The notes: generated by a model from the letters alone, not told the origin. A stretch of DNA of 64,000 nucleotides from an uncultured Emticicia sp. (GCF_937903345.1 NZ_CALCZQ010000039.1:50559-114558); one strand, 5' to 3'; counted from the stretch's first letter, positions 41,744 to 51,504 are shown. Numbers and translations are program-made.

Positions 41744-42625
41744 ATGAAAAAACTATTTTTTACTTTGATTTTTTCTATAATGTTAAATCATATTTTTGCC
41801 CAAAAATTAACTATCGAAAATCTAAAATCAGCAATTGAAGCAAAACTCAAAACCGTTGAAGGCCAATTTGCTGTGGCATTTAAAGATTTACAAACGGGCA
41901 AAACACTCTTTATCAACGAAAAAGAAAATTTTCATGCAGCCAGCACGATGAAAACGCCAGTGATGATTGAGGTTTTTAAACAAGCCAAAGCAGGGAAATT
42001 TAAACTATCAGATTCGATTTTGGTAAAAAATGAGTTTAAAAGTATTGTTGATGGTAGCCCTTACAGCATGGATATTGCTGACGATAGCGGTGATGGATTG
42101 TATAAAATGATTGGCAAAAAAATGACAATTTATGACCTAACCTATCAGATGATAATCGTGAGTAGTAATTTGGCTACTAATATTCTGATAGATTTGGTCG
42201 ATGCCAGAAACGCCAATGAATCAATGAGAAAACTCGGTGCAAAAGATATTCAAGTTTTGCGTGGCGTAGAAGACCAAAAAGCATTTGAAAAAGGCTTGAA
42301 CAATACTACTACGGCTTATGATTTGGTGCTTATTTTCGAGAAAATTGCTCAGAATAAAGTGATCGATAAGCAATCGTGCGAGGAAATGCGTAAGATTTTA
42401 TTTGACCAAAAATTCAATGAAATCATTCCTGACAAACTTCCAAAAACTGTAAAAGTTGCCCATAAAACTGGCTCAATTACAGGTGTTCAGCACGATTCTG
42501 GCATTGTTTATCTACCCGATGGACGCAAGTATGTTTTGGTGTTATTCTCAAAAAAACTAAAAAGTGCCGATGCTGGTGTAAAAATTTTGGCTGAAGTTTC
42601 GGAGGCGATTTATGGATTGTTTTGA
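41744..42625 (+). CDS. Exported class A beta-lactamase-type serine hydrolase
   Basis: 293 aa with a signal peptide (1-19, IFSIMLNHIFAQ). Complete class A motif set: S67-T-M-K70, S140-S-N142, E182-K-G-L-N186 (the E-x-x-L-N omega loop) and K241-T-G-S244. Class A enzymes hydrolyse beta-lactams. This one is chromosomal, in a housekeeping-looking run of exported proteins, and unlinked to mobile DNA, so it could be an intrinsic enzyme of low activity or a cell-wall enzyme. Substrate range cannot be judged from sequence. Starts 33 nt after the lamin-tail gene. Confidence 0.88.
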   Translation: MKKLFFTLIFSIMLNHIFAQKLTIENLKSAIEAKLKTVEGQFAVAFKDLQTGKTLFINEKENFHAASTMKTPVMIEVFKQAKAGKFKLSDSILVKNEFKSIVDGSPYSMDIADDSGDGLYKMIGKKMTIYDLTYQMIIVSSNLATNILIDLVDARNANESMRKLGAKDIQVLRGVEDQKAFEKGLNNTTTAYDLVLIFEKIAQNKVIDKQSCEEMRKILFDQKFNEIIPDKLPKTVKVAHKTGSITGVQHDSGIVYLPDGRKYVLVLFSKKLKSADAGVKILAEVSEAIYGLF

Positions 42626-42854
42626 AATTTAATTGACTATATTTTGAAAGTTTTTTAAGCTTTTTGCAATTAAAAGCTCATAAATAATTCCTGCATATCC
42701 ATAAAATTAATTAAATAAATGTTACTAAAGTTTTAAACTTTTGAAAGCATAAAAAATAGATTATGATTTATTCTATGATTAAAGCAAGTTCTTGGTCCGT
42801 TTTGCATCTAAGTTTTTAGTTGGAATTTCTTATCAAAACTAAAACTATTCAGAT

Positions 42855-44351
42855 ATGTTAAAAAAAGCTTTTTTATTAGTAATTTCAATATTGCTCAATT
42901 TTGTTTTTTTATATGGATGTAACAAATCTACAAACGATGTAACTCCTACTTCTGGAACAACAACGAATAGTACAACAACAGCTACGAGCTCAACCTATAA
43001 TGACCTCTGGATTCCACCCACAATTACTGGTAAGACTTTTGATTTAACATTAACTAAATCAAGCAAACAATTTCGTACAGGAGCTAAAACTTCTACCTAT
43101 GGCTATAATGGTACAGAGTTTTGGGGACCAACATTGATTATGAATAAAGGCGATTTTGTGCAAATGAACGTAACGAATAATCTTTCTGAAACTACCACTA
43201 CACATTGGCATGGTTTTCATATTCCAGCAATTATGGATGGTGGTCCACATCAGATGATTGAACCCAATACCACCTGGAAGCCATCTTTCGAGATAAAAAA
43301 CAATGCAGGTACTTATTGGTATCATCCTCATTTACATGAAAAAACCTTTCAACAGCTAACTTACGGGGCTGGCGGACTTATTATCATCAAAGACCCGATT
43401 GAATCAGCTTTGGCCTTACCCCGAACTTATGGAACAGATGATATTCCATTGGTTTTAACTAGCAGAAGATATAATTCTGATAATTCATTTACTACAACCG
43501 AACACGCTTATGGCGACTATGCAATGGCAAATGGTACGCATAACGCTCAAATCAGTTTACCAAAACAATTCGTTCGTTTCAGAATTTTAAATGCAGAAAC
43601 CGAACGTGCCTATAATCTTGGCTTTAGTGATAACCGTAGTTTCTACGTCATCACCAATGATGGTGGCTTGCTCGATGCTCCAGTTGAAGTAACACGCGTG
43701 AAATTAGCAGTAGGAGAACGTGCAGAAATTTTGGTCGATTTGAGTAAAGATGCCATTGGTGCAAGCGTAGATATGAAAGCCTATAATGCCAATCAAGAAT
43801 TTGGATTTGGTGGTAGTGAGCCACAAACCAATGGCCAATTTGGTAGTTTATTAAATAACAAAGATTTTACTGTACTACATATCAATGTAAAAATTGCGAA
43901 TGCAAATGCAATTACAGCGGTGCCAGCAAAGTTGACAACAAACAACTATTGGAAAGAATCGGATGCTACCAGTACCCGAACAATTAGGATAACTGGTGGG
44001 CAGGCAGGTTCAGCTTTTACTTTTGATAATAATACATACGGTTTCACAACCATAAACCAAACAGTGAAACTTAATGCTGTTGAAAAATGGACGATTGTAA
44101 ATAATAATATATTTGGACATTCATTTCATATTCATGATATTCAATTTAAGATTGTTTCTCGAAGTTCAGGAGCAATTGCCAATTATGAATCGGGTTGGAA
44201 AGACACTTTTTATATACGAACTGGTGAAACGGTTTCGGTTGTGGCAAAATATGATGATTTTGCCAGTAACACCAATCCATTTATGTATCACTGTCATTTT
44301 CCAAACCATGAAGATGCTGGATTGATGGGGCAGTTTTTAGTAACTCAATAA
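42855..44351 (+). CDS. Multicopper oxidase (CueO/spore-coat-laccase type) lipoprotein
   Basis: 498 aa with a lipoprotein signal (FLYGC, Cys about 22) and a Thr-rich linker to about 47. All four copper-ligand motifs are present: HWHGFH (about 117-122), YWYHPHLH, the C-terminal HSFHIHDIQF, and YHCHFPNHEDAGLM (T1 Cys and axial Met). The middle cupredoxin carries the IKDPIESALALP region. Such enzymes oxidise Cu(I), metals or phenolics at the cell surface. It opens a same-strand run of lipoproteins and secreted enzymes. Confidence 0.94.
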   Translation: MLKKAFLLVISILLNFVFLYGCNKSTNDVTPTSGTTTNSTTTATSSTYNDLWIPPTITGKTFDLTLTKSSKQFRTGAKTSTYGYNGTEFWGPTLIMNKGDFVQMNVTNNLSETTTTHWHGFHIPAIMDGGPHQMIEPNTTWKPSFEIKNNAGTYWYHPHLHEKTFQQLTYGAGGLIIIKDPIESALALPRTYGTDDIPLVLTSRRYNSDNSFTTTEHAYGDYAMANGTHNAQISLPKQFVRFRILNAETERAYNLGFSDNRSFYVITNDGGLLDAPVEVTRVKLAVGERAEILVDLSKDAIGASVDMKAYNANQEFGFGGSEPQTNGQFGSLLNNKDFTVLHINVKIANANAITAVPAKLTTNNYWKESDATSTRTIRITGGQAGSAFTFDNNTYGFTTINQTVKLNAVEKWTIVNNNIFGHSFHIHDIQFKIVSRSSGAIANYESGWKDTFYIRTGETVSVVAKYDDFASNTNPFMYHCHFPNHEDAGLMGQFLVTQ

Positions 44352-44361
44352 TATAATTATC

Positions 44362-44910
44362 TTGAATTTTAAGCCCTTAACGAGCCTGCTTTTTACTTTT
44401 CTTGTATTGGCATGTCATGAAAGAAAAGCAAAAAGTAATGTTTTAAATATTGATACGAATCTAAAAAAAACTGATAGGGGATGGCTACATAAAGGACGGC
44501 CTTTTTCAGGTTATATGCTTGAAAAAGAAGAAAACAGGGTAGTTTATCAATTGCCAATTTCTGAAGGTCGAGAGCAAGGTTTAGCAAAAGGATGGTATAA
44601 TTCTGGAGAAAAACTTTTAGAACGCATTTTTATAAATGGTAAAAAGGAAGGGAAATTTCAACAATGGTGGCCAAATGGTAAGCTAAGGTATTTATTCAAT
44701 TACAAAAATGACCAATTTGATGGAAAACAGCTGGTTTATTTTCCGAATGGAAAAATAAGAGAAGAAAGTAATTATCATTTGGGAGAAAAGGAAGGAACTC
44801 AAAGGGTTTGGAACGAAAATAGTAAATTGATTTCAAATTATGTTATCAAAAACAAAAGAATTTATGGGTTGGTTTCGGTTAAAAGTTGTATCCCGATTGA
44901 TGGGCATTGA
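44362..44910 (+). CDS. MORN-repeat lipoprotein (YwqK-like)
   Basis: 182 aa starting at TTG 44362 after the oxidase; no ATG fits the signal peptide. Lipobox LVLAC (Cys about 18), then MORN-variant repeats: GWYNSGEKLLERIFINGKKEGKFQQWWPNGKLRYLFNYKNDQFDGKQLVYFPNGKIREESNY. The repeat family is annotated as YwqK-type antitoxin, but in exported form it more likely acts as a binding surface. It follows the multicopper oxidase by 10 nt and is presumably co-transcribed. Confidence 0.75.
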   Translation: MNFKPLTSLLFTFLVLACHERKAKSNVLNIDTNLKKTDRGWLHKGRPFSGYMLEKEENRVVYQLPISEGREQGLAKGWYNSGEKLLERIFINGKKEGKFQQWWPNGKLRYLFNYKNDQFDGKQLVYFPNGKIREESNYHLGEKEGTQRVWNENSKLISNYVIKNKRIYGLVSVKSCIPIDGH

Positions 44911-45133
44911 TATTTAATCGTAATCGATTTTTTAATCAAAGAAAAGATCTGCAATTAAGCCTGAAAATTATTTCTTAAAGTAAAATAACTTGGTATACAG
45001 TAGAAAGTTACTCAATTTTTTATGCATAATTAAGGTTTTTAATTGATAAAAAATTCCGAATTAGAAGCATATAAAAAACTATGCAAGTGCTTGATATTGA
45101 GTGCATTATTGTATTTATTAACAAATAACAATT

Positions 45134-46093
45134 ATGAAAATTAACCTCTTTGTAGCAATATTTCTTTCAATTATTGCGTTTGCTGCCTGCAAAACAACCG
45201 AAGTTGATATTTCATCAACTAACACTACTTCAACCTATGGAGGTACTGGCTCTGTTACCCAAGGAATTGGGAAAACAACAAATAATAGTTTGTATAGTTG
45301 CTCGGGCGGAAGAGTTACATCAGTCGGAACAATAACCTCAACTGATGGAAAAGTATGGACTGTTCCTGCCGAAACTGATTTTTCTACCGCTACAAAATTG
45401 ACTGATCTTTTCAATGAATGTACAGGTGCAAAACCAACTTCAATAAGTCAAGTTGATTTATCTAAAGTGCCGACAGTCGTGATAGATGCTGACGGCGAAG
45501 TAATAACAGGTTATATTCACGGGGATAATTATTACGAATTATATGTTAATGGCAAATTAGTTGGTGTCGATGCTGTTCCATATACGCCATTTAATTCTAG
45601 CGTTGTAAAATTCAAAGCAAAACGCCCCATCAAATATGCAGTAAAATTGGTCGATTGGGAAGAAAACTTAGGAATCGGTAGTGAAGGAAATGGAGGCAAT
45701 GCCTATTACCCTGGAGATGGCGGTTTTATTGCAAAATTTAGCGATGGAACAAGCACAAGTTCGGCTTGGAAAGCTCAGACTTTTTATATAGCACCGTTGG
45801 TAGATATAAATTGCGTTTCAGAGACTGGTTATTCTCGTATTTCTTCTTCTTGTAGTAATAGCCCGAGTAGCGGTGCAAAATCGTATGCTTTACATTGGGA
45901 AATACCTTCAACATGGTATGCTTCTGATTATGATTTTAGCAAATGGCCCAGTGCCACAACTTTTACCGAAGCTCAAGTTGGTGTAAAACCTGCCTATTCA
46001 AATTTTACATCCTCATTTGCAGGTTCGCAATTCATTTGGTCATCTAATTTAGTGTTGGACAATTTGGTATTATTGAGATTTACAGCGAATTGA
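45134..46093 (+). CDS. Lipoprotein, unknown function
   Basis: 319 aa with a lipoprotein signal (IIAFAAC, Cys about 19) and a Thr/Ser-rich linker. The body contains DNYYELYVNGKLVGVDAVPYTPFNS, resembling a jelly-roll carbohydrate-binding or PA14-type fold, and cysteines that may form disulfides (CSGG, FNECTG, INCVSE, SSCSN). No family recognised. It lies 223 nt after the MORN gene and before the metallophosphatases. Confidence 0.6.
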   Translation: MKINLFVAIFLSIIAFAACKTTEVDISSTNTTSTYGGTGSVTQGIGKTTNNSLYSCSGGRVTSVGTITSTDGKVWTVPAETDFSTATKLTDLFNECTGAKPTSISQVDLSKVPTVVIDADGEVITGYIHGDNYYELYVNGKLVGVDAVPYTPFNSSVVKFKAKRPIKYAVKLVDWEENLGIGSEGNGGNAYYPGDGGFIAKFSDGTSTSSAWKAQTFYIAPLVDINCVSETGYSRISSSCSNSPSSGAKSYALHWEIPSTWYASDYDFSKWPSATTFTEAQVGVKPAYSNFTSSFAGSQFIWSSNLVLDNLVLLRFTAN

Positions 46094-46195
46094 AAATGTA
46101 ATCTTTTAGATTAAACTTTTCTCAATAAAAAATATCTAAGTAAAATTAACCAAATTTGTTTTCAAATGTTTTTCTTAAGATATAAAACTCTTTTT

Positions 46196-47929
46196 ATGCA
46201 TTTTATTTCAAAAATAGCATTAACTAATCTTCTTTTTTTCTCGATAAATTCTTTAATTTTGGCCCAAACAAAAACGCTTATTTTGGGTCGTCCAACTGAT
46301 AAATCGGTTACAGCCAGTGTTCTTTTCGACAAAAAAGTAGATTTCTTCTTAGAATATGGCACACAGAAGGGTGTTTATACTTCAAAAACCGCCGTACGAT
46401 CAAACACAGACAATACTCCTAATGAGGAAGATATGCAAGGACTTACGGCCAATACAAGGTATTATTATCGTTTGCAATATCGCCTTTCGGGCACTTCAAC
46501 TTATACCCCAACGCCCGAATATACTTTCATCACTCAACGTCCCGCAGGAGCTTCATTTACTTTTGCAGTGGAATCTGACGAACATTTATACGATAAAAAA
46601 GGTGTAAGAAGTATTTATAAACTTACACTACAAAATCAGCTTAAAGAGCAATCAGATTTTATGCTTTCACTCGGCGATATTTTTGGTGATGACCACACGC
46701 CAACTTCCACCACCAGCAAAGACATGGACTACTTCCATAAAGATTATCTACAATATTTAGGCGAAGTTTGTCACTCTATTCCATTCTTTGTTTGTCTGGG
46801 TAATCATGAAGGCGAAAATGGCTATTATTTGAAACAAACACCTCCCAATAATATTGGCGTTTATGGCACGCTTTGGAGAAAGTTTTATTACCCAAACCCG
46901 ATTCCGAATAGTTTTTATACAGGTAACGTAAACAAAGAAGCCTACGGAATGGATTTACCTGCCAATTATTATGCTTGGACTTGGGGCGATGCAACTTTCA
47001 TCGTGTTGGATGTTTACCGCCATTGTGATGTAAACGAAAAACCACAAAATTGGGACTGGACACTCGGAAAAGCTCAGTATGATTGGTTTAAGAAAACCCT
47101 AGAAGAAAGTAAATCAAAATATAAGTTTGTGTTTTCGCACCATACTCGTGGACAAGGGCGTGGAGGAATTGCCACCGCCAAAGGTTTTGAATGGGGCGGA
47201 ATTGGCAGCAAAGGAACTGATGAGTTTCAAGTCAATCGACCAGGTTGGGACTTACCAATTCATCAATTAATGGTTAAAAACAAAGTGACGATTTTCTTTC
47301 AAGGTCACGACCACCTGTATGCCCAAGAGCAACTCGACGGCGTGGTTTATCAGGAAGTGCCAATGCCATCGGACTCTACTTATCAGATTGGTGCATTGGC
47401 CAATGCCGATGCTTACACCGACATTACACTCGACGGAACGGGACATTTGAGCGTAAATGTAAGCCCTGAGCGAGTAAAAGTTGACTTCATGCGGGCGTTT
47501 CTACCTGCCGATACAAAAGATGGAAAACATAAAAATGGTGAAATAGCTTACTCATACACCGTTGGTGCTGATGGCAAATTTACGAAAGGCGTAAGTATGG
47601 GGAATATTTTTTTATATACAAACACAGGTGGTGGAACAGGCGGAGGAAATGGAGGAGGTAACGGTGGCGTAAACGTAGTTTTAGCCAACGAACCTGAACA
47701 AAGTGATTTTGTGAGGGTTTTCCCAAATCCAAGCAATGAAAAAATCAAGGTAGAGTTTTTAGAAAACGTTGGTGAGTTCCGAATCACGCTTATGAATTTT
47801 ATTGGTCAGTCAATCGTACATGCTCAAACTGATGAAATTGATGTAAGGAATGTGGCAAGTGGTACGTATTTTTTGAAAATTGAAGCCATTAATAAAAAAG
47901 TCCTACGAAAGGTAGTTATCAACCACTAA
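46196..47929 (+). CDS. Secreted metallophosphatase (purple acid phosphatase-like) with T9SS sorting domain
   Basis: About 577 aa. The ATG at 46196 gives a good signal peptide ending ILAQ; an in-frame ATG at 46166 adds 10 residues. N-terminal fibronectin-like domain (LILGRPTDKSVTASVLFD to about 115), then a calcineurin-type phosphoesterase: SDEH, LGDIFGDD, LGNHEGEN, FSHHTRG and GHDHLYAQ, which together supply the metal ligands. A glycine-rich linker (TGGGTGGGNGGGNGG) leads to a C-terminal type IX secretion sorting domain (VRVFPNPSNEKIKVEF to KVVINH). Its closest relative is the next gene. Probably a surface or secreted phosphatase. Confidence 0.9.
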   Translation: MHFISKIALTNLLFFSINSLILAQTKTLILGRPTDKSVTASVLFDKKVDFFLEYGTQKGVYTSKTAVRSNTDNTPNEEDMQGLTANTRYYYRLQYRLSGTSTYTPTPEYTFITQRPAGASFTFAVESDEHLYDKKGVRSIYKLTLQNQLKEQSDFMLSLGDIFGDDHTPTSTTSKDMDYFHKDYLQYLGEVCHSIPFFVCLGNHEGENGYYLKQTPPNNIGVYGTLWRKFYYPNPIPNSFYTGNVNKEAYGMDLPANYYAWTWGDATFIVLDVYRHCDVNEKPQNWDWTLGKAQYDWFKKTLEESKSKYKFVFSHHTRGQGRGGIATAKGFEWGGIGSKGTDEFQVNRPGWDLPIHQLMVKNKVTIFFQGHDHLYAQEQLDGVVYQEVPMPSDSTYQIGALANADAYTDITLDGTGHLSVNVSPERVKVDFMRAFLPADTKDGKHKNGEIAYSYTVGADGKFTKGVSMGNIFLYTNTGGGTGGGNGGGNGGVNVVLANEPEQSDFVRVFPNPSNEKIKVEFLENVGEFRITLMNFIGQSIVHAQTDEIDVRNVASGTYFLKIEAINKKVLRKVVINH

Positions 47930-47942
47930 AAAAATTTAATTT

Positions 47943-49562
47943 ATGTTAAAACGATTCCTAAATTATACTTTTCTTTGCTGCATTTCAAGTCAGTTGTTCG
48001 CTCAAAATTTTACCGAAATCTTGGGCCGACCAACTAATACGAGCATAACGATGAGCGTCTTGTTCGATGCTAACACAGATGTCTATTGGGAATATGGTAC
48101 TGAAACTGGCAAATACACCAATAAAACTGGTACTTATAAACTTGCTACCAATACTCCACAAGAAATCGACTTCAATGATTTAAAACCCAACACAAAATAC
48201 TTTTATCGAATGGGTTATAAATCGGGCACAAGCACAAGTTTTGTTATGGGACTCGAACATACTTTTCAAATGCCTCGTCCAGGAGGAAATACATTTTCAT
48301 TTGCCGTAGAAGCTGACCCGCATCTAGACGAGAATTCTGTTCCTGAATCGCTTACTCTGACCATGAAAAATATGTTGGCTAAGAAAGTCGATTTCATGGT
48401 TGACCTCGGCGATAACTTCATGAATGATAAACTAACTGTAAAAAGTCAAGAGGAAATAACCAAGCGGACAGCCCTTTTTCGGCCATATTTTGGTACTTTG
48501 TGCCATTCTGCTCCCTTATTTTTAGTACTCGGTAATCACGAAGGAGAATATAGTTTTGTTCCTAACAATACGCCTACCTCAATGCCTGTTTTGGCAACAA
48601 TTACTAGAAAGTTATTTTACCCAAATCCTTCACCAAATAATTTTTATACAGGAAGTGAAGTTGCAGAACCTTTGGTTGGATTGCGAGAAAACTACTATGC
48701 GTTTGCTTGGGGCGATGCCCAATTTATCATTCTTGACCCATATTGGTATACTGTAAAAAAAGGGGACTGGGGCTGGACTTTAGGAAAAACGCAATACGAT
48801 TGGTTGAAGAAAACTTTATCCGAAAGTAAATCGAAATTTAAGTTTTTATTTGCTCATCAGCTAATTGGTGGCGGTGGAACAGAAGCCCGTGGTGGATCAG
48901 AAGTAGCTCATTTATTTGAACTCGGAGGAAAAAACGCCGATGGTAGTTATGGTTTCGATACCAATCGCCCGAATTGGGGTAAGCCTGTTCATGAATTATT
49001 AAAAGAATACAAAGCCACAATTTTCTTTCATGGTCATGACCATTTTTACGGAAAACAAGACAAAGAAGGTATTGTTTATCAAGAAGTTCCGCAGCCTTCT
49101 GCCAGAAATATTGCGAGTGTGACTGGTTTAGAATATGGTTATATTGATGGTGTTTTACTTGCCAGCCGAGGCTTTTTATTAGTAACAGTCTCGCCCGAAA
49201 ACGTTAAAGTTGATTACGTAAAAACATTTTTACCATCGGAAGAAAACAACACTCGAAAGAATATGGATGTGGCACATTCGTACACAATCACCCCTAATGT
49301 AGTAACTGGCTTGAAAGAAATAGCAGAAAAAGAATATGTTAAAATTTACCCGAATACAGCCAAAGATTATTTGAAAGTAGAGTTCCTTGAAAAAATGACC
49401 AATTATAAAATAAGGCTTGCAAATATGAAAGGGCAAATTGTATCAGAAACTTACGAAAACGATGAAATTGATGTAAGCAACCTACCTAATGGAGTTTATC
49501 TACTAAATATAGTCAATGAAAAATACCAGTTCAATAGAAAAATAGTTGTCAATCACGAATAA
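47943..49562 (+). CDS. Secreted metallophosphatase, tandem paralogue
   Basis: 539 aa. Signal peptide 1-20 (FLCCISSQLFAQ). Same order as its neighbour: fibronectin-like domain (EILGRPTNTSITMSVLFD), phosphoesterase core with ADPH, LGDNFMND, LGNHEGEY, FAHQLIGG and GHDHFYG, and a C-terminal secretion-type domain (VKIYPNTAKDYLKVEFLE to KIVVNHE). It lacks the glycine-rich linker and has Gln instead of the second His in the HH motif (FAHQ rather than FSHH). It arose by tandem duplication and diverged well below near-identity; 13 nt separate the genes. Confidence 0.9.
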   Translation: MLKRFLNYTFLCCISSQLFAQNFTEILGRPTNTSITMSVLFDANTDVYWEYGTETGKYTNKTGTYKLATNTPQEIDFNDLKPNTKYFYRMGYKSGTSTSFVMGLEHTFQMPRPGGNTFSFAVEADPHLDENSVPESLTLTMKNMLAKKVDFMVDLGDNFMNDKLTVKSQEEITKRTALFRPYFGTLCHSAPLFLVLGNHEGEYSFVPNNTPTSMPVLATITRKLFYPNPSPNNFYTGSEVAEPLVGLRENYYAFAWGDAQFIILDPYWYTVKKGDWGWTLGKTQYDWLKKTLSESKSKFKFLFAHQLIGGGGTEARGGSEVAHLFELGGKNADGSYGFDTNRPNWGKPVHELLKEYKATIFFHGHDHFYGKQDKEGIVYQEVPQPSARNIASVTGLEYGYIDGVLLASRGFLLVTVSPENVKVDYVKTFLPSEENNTRKNMDVAHSYTITPNVVTGLKEIAEKEYVKIYPNTAKDYLKVEFLEKMTNYKIRLANMKGQIVSETYENDEIDVSNLPNGVYLLNIVNEKYQFNRKIVVNHE

Positions 49563-49584
49563 AAACCTAATCACCATTTTACAT

Positions 49585-50943
49585 ATGAAATTAATAAAAT
49601 ATTGCCTGATTGTGCTAATTTTTACACATTCTTTGTCGTTATTTGCTCACGTGGGCGAGCATTCCAACACAAAAAGTGTAATATATAAGATCAAAGGAAA
49701 GCAAATCGAAGGGTATTTCTTGATGGAACGAGAGGGAAAGGTTTTTATCGAACAAAAAAACGGAAAAATTATTTCTGCAGATTTGAACGATTTTTCATTT
49801 TCAAATCAAACCTCATTAAGCAAAAAAATAGCTTTTTTGAAGCAATTAAATGCTCAAAATCAAGAAGTAAAAAACTTTGGTGCTGATACGAAAGTAACTG
49901 ATAATCGATACTTTTTGATTTGGTTTTTTATTGCTGTAATTGCTTTGCTGATTTTTACAAAAAAACAAAATAAACACCCTAAAATGGCCTATTTTTTTGG
50001 GAGTTTTATGTTGTTTTTTTATGCATGCAAAACCAATGAAGTTGAGCCTATTAATGCAACTACCAATACGACATTAACTTTGATCAAAACCGACCCAAGT
50101 TTTATCGAAAAGGTTTTTACACCTTATAAATCAGAAGTGAAAACCCGCTTTGATGATACTTATTTTTATGTAGAAACTGAAGGTATTCCGCAGACACACA
50201 ATATGATGGTTGGCATTACCAGTTGGCAGCAGCAAGTCCCGATTCCGCAGGGATACACGGGTACAAATGCATGGTCGATTCCGCTTAAACCTGAATTTGC
50301 TGCTTCGCCTTTAAGTTTGAAATCTAATTTTATGAAAGGAGCGGTAGCCATTGCACCCAATGGCATTCCGATTTTCAATCCACTCAATAATCGCGGCGAA
50401 GATGCTTTTGTCATTGGCGAGTTAGATCAATGGGGAGGGCATTGTGGCCGTGCCGACGATTATCATTATCATATCGCTCCGCTTCATTTTGAGGCTACAG
50501 CTGGCAACAATCCGATTGCAATGGCACTTGATGGTTTTGCTATTTATGGCTCAAAAGAACCTGACGGCACCGCCATTAAAACATTAGATGAATATCACGG
50601 ACATAATTATAGCAATACCTATCATTATCACGCCGAATCCAAATATCCTTACTTTATGGCTGCTATGCGAGGAAAAGTAAGTCTTGACCCAACTACACCA
50701 GCACCTGAAAATCAAATACTTCCACAGGCAAAATCAGCAGGTGTTCGTCCTGCATTGACTGCACTTAAAGGAGCTGTGATTACAAATTTCAAATTAACTG
50801 GCACAAACGCCTATTCGCTTGAATATACACTTGATGGTAAAAAAGCTTATGTAAATTATGTTTGGGACACCAAAGGAGTATATACATTTACATTAATCGG
50901 TACAGATGGTAAATCAACAATAACCCAATACACTAAGAAATAA
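49585..50943 (+). CDS. YHYH-domain protein fused to an N-terminal membrane module
   Basis: 452 aa from the ATG at 49585; an earlier TTG overlapping the previous stop is rejected. The N-terminal third has a signal peptide (IFTHSLSLFAHVGEH), a short beta region, and a membrane helix (YFLIWFFIAVIALLIFTKK, about 110-130). Directly after comes what looks like a second, lipoprotein-type signal: MAYFFGSFMLFFYACKTNE, with an ATG at 49984. The C-terminal two-thirds is the YHYH domain: GRADDYHYHIAPLHFEA, ALDGFAIYGSKEPDG, YHGHNYSNTYHYHAESKYPYF. It is probably a fusion of two former genes, or contains an internal start; see findings. Confidence 0.85.
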   Translation: MKLIKYCLIVLIFTHSLSLFAHVGEHSNTKSVIYKIKGKQIEGYFLMEREGKVFIEQKNGKIISADLNDFSFSNQTSLSKKIAFLKQLNAQNQEVKNFGADTKVTDNRYFLIWFFIAVIALLIFTKKQNKHPKMAYFFGSFMLFFYACKTNEVEPINATTNTTLTLIKTDPSFIEKVFTPYKSEVKTRFDDTYFYVETEGIPQTHNMMVGITSWQQQVPIPQGYTGTNAWSIPLKPEFAASPLSLKSNFMKGAVAIAPNGIPIFNPLNNRGEDAFVIGELDQWGGHCGRADDYHYHIAPLHFEATAGNNPIAMALDGFAIYGSKEPDGTAIKTLDEYHGHNYSNTYHYHAESKYPYFMAAMRGKVSLDPTTPAPENQILPQAKSAGVRPALTALKGAVITNFKLTGTNAYSLEYTLDGKKAYVNYVWDTKGVYTFTLIGTDGKSTITQYTKK

Positions 50944-50949
50944 TAAATC

Positions 50950-51492
50950 ATGAAAAAAATACAGTTTTTGATTGCCTTTTGTAGTATATTAATGATGAAT
51001 TGTGCAAAAGAGGATGTCGGGATACCTACCAATACTGGGGTTTTTACAATAGAGAGTTCGGGCGTAGCCAATGGCGTTTTAGATAAAAAATATACATGCG
51101 ATGGACAGAGTTTTGCTCCGCCATTGTCTTGGAAAAACGTTCCCACCGGCACAAAATCCTTTGCCGTTCTGATGCACCATATTCCACCAACAGGAGAGAA
51201 ACACGTATATTATGTGGTTTATAAACTGGCTTCAACTGTAAACTCACTGCCTGAAAACAATACAACCATTGGTTCGTTTGGCATAAATACTGTAAATGGT
51301 AAAAATAGTTATTCACCACCGTGTTCGCAAGGTCCTGGAGCAAAGATTTACATTATTACGGGCTATGCACTTTCGGCCGAGCCTATAATTCCAGCCACAA
51401 CCACCAAAGTGACAATGGATATAATTTTGGATGCCATCAAATCTACTACTTTAGCAAAATCAGAATTATCGGTGAATTATACGCGTCCATAA
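50950..51492 (+). CDS. PEBP (YbhB/YbcL) family lipoprotein
   Basis: 180 aa with a lipobox (LMMNC, Cys about 18). Phosphatidylethanolamine-binding-protein fold: DKKYTCDGQSFAPPLSWKNVP, the FAVLMHHIPPTGEKHVYYVVYKL core (a divergent His in place of DPDAP), and GKNSYSPPCSQGPGAKIYIITGYAL near the end. Six nt after the YHYH gene, a pair that recurs in Bacteroidota. The ligand is unknown. The terminator at 51505-51543 follows, closing the exported-protein run. Confidence 0.88.
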   Translation: MKKIQFLIAFCSILMMNCAKEDVGIPTNTGVFTIESSGVANGVLDKKYTCDGQSFAPPLSWKNVPTGTKSFAVLMHHIPPTGEKHVYYVVYKLASTVNSLPENNTTIGSFGINTVNGKNSYSPPCSQGPGAKIYIITGYALSAEPIIPATTTKVTMDIILDAIKSTTLAKSELSVNYTRP

Positions 51493-51504
51493 AAAAATAA
51501 ATTT

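Noticed and set aside
41744..42625. Acquired antibiotic-resistance gene
   Set aside because: The enzyme has full class A motifs but sits in a chromosomal run of exported proteins with matching base composition and no mobile DNA, so intrinsic origin is more likely.
46166..46195. Upstream ATG for the first metallophosphatase
   Set aside because: It is possible but would lengthen the signal peptide with an extra hydrophobic stretch; the ATG at 46196 gives a normal signal peptide. Not decisive.
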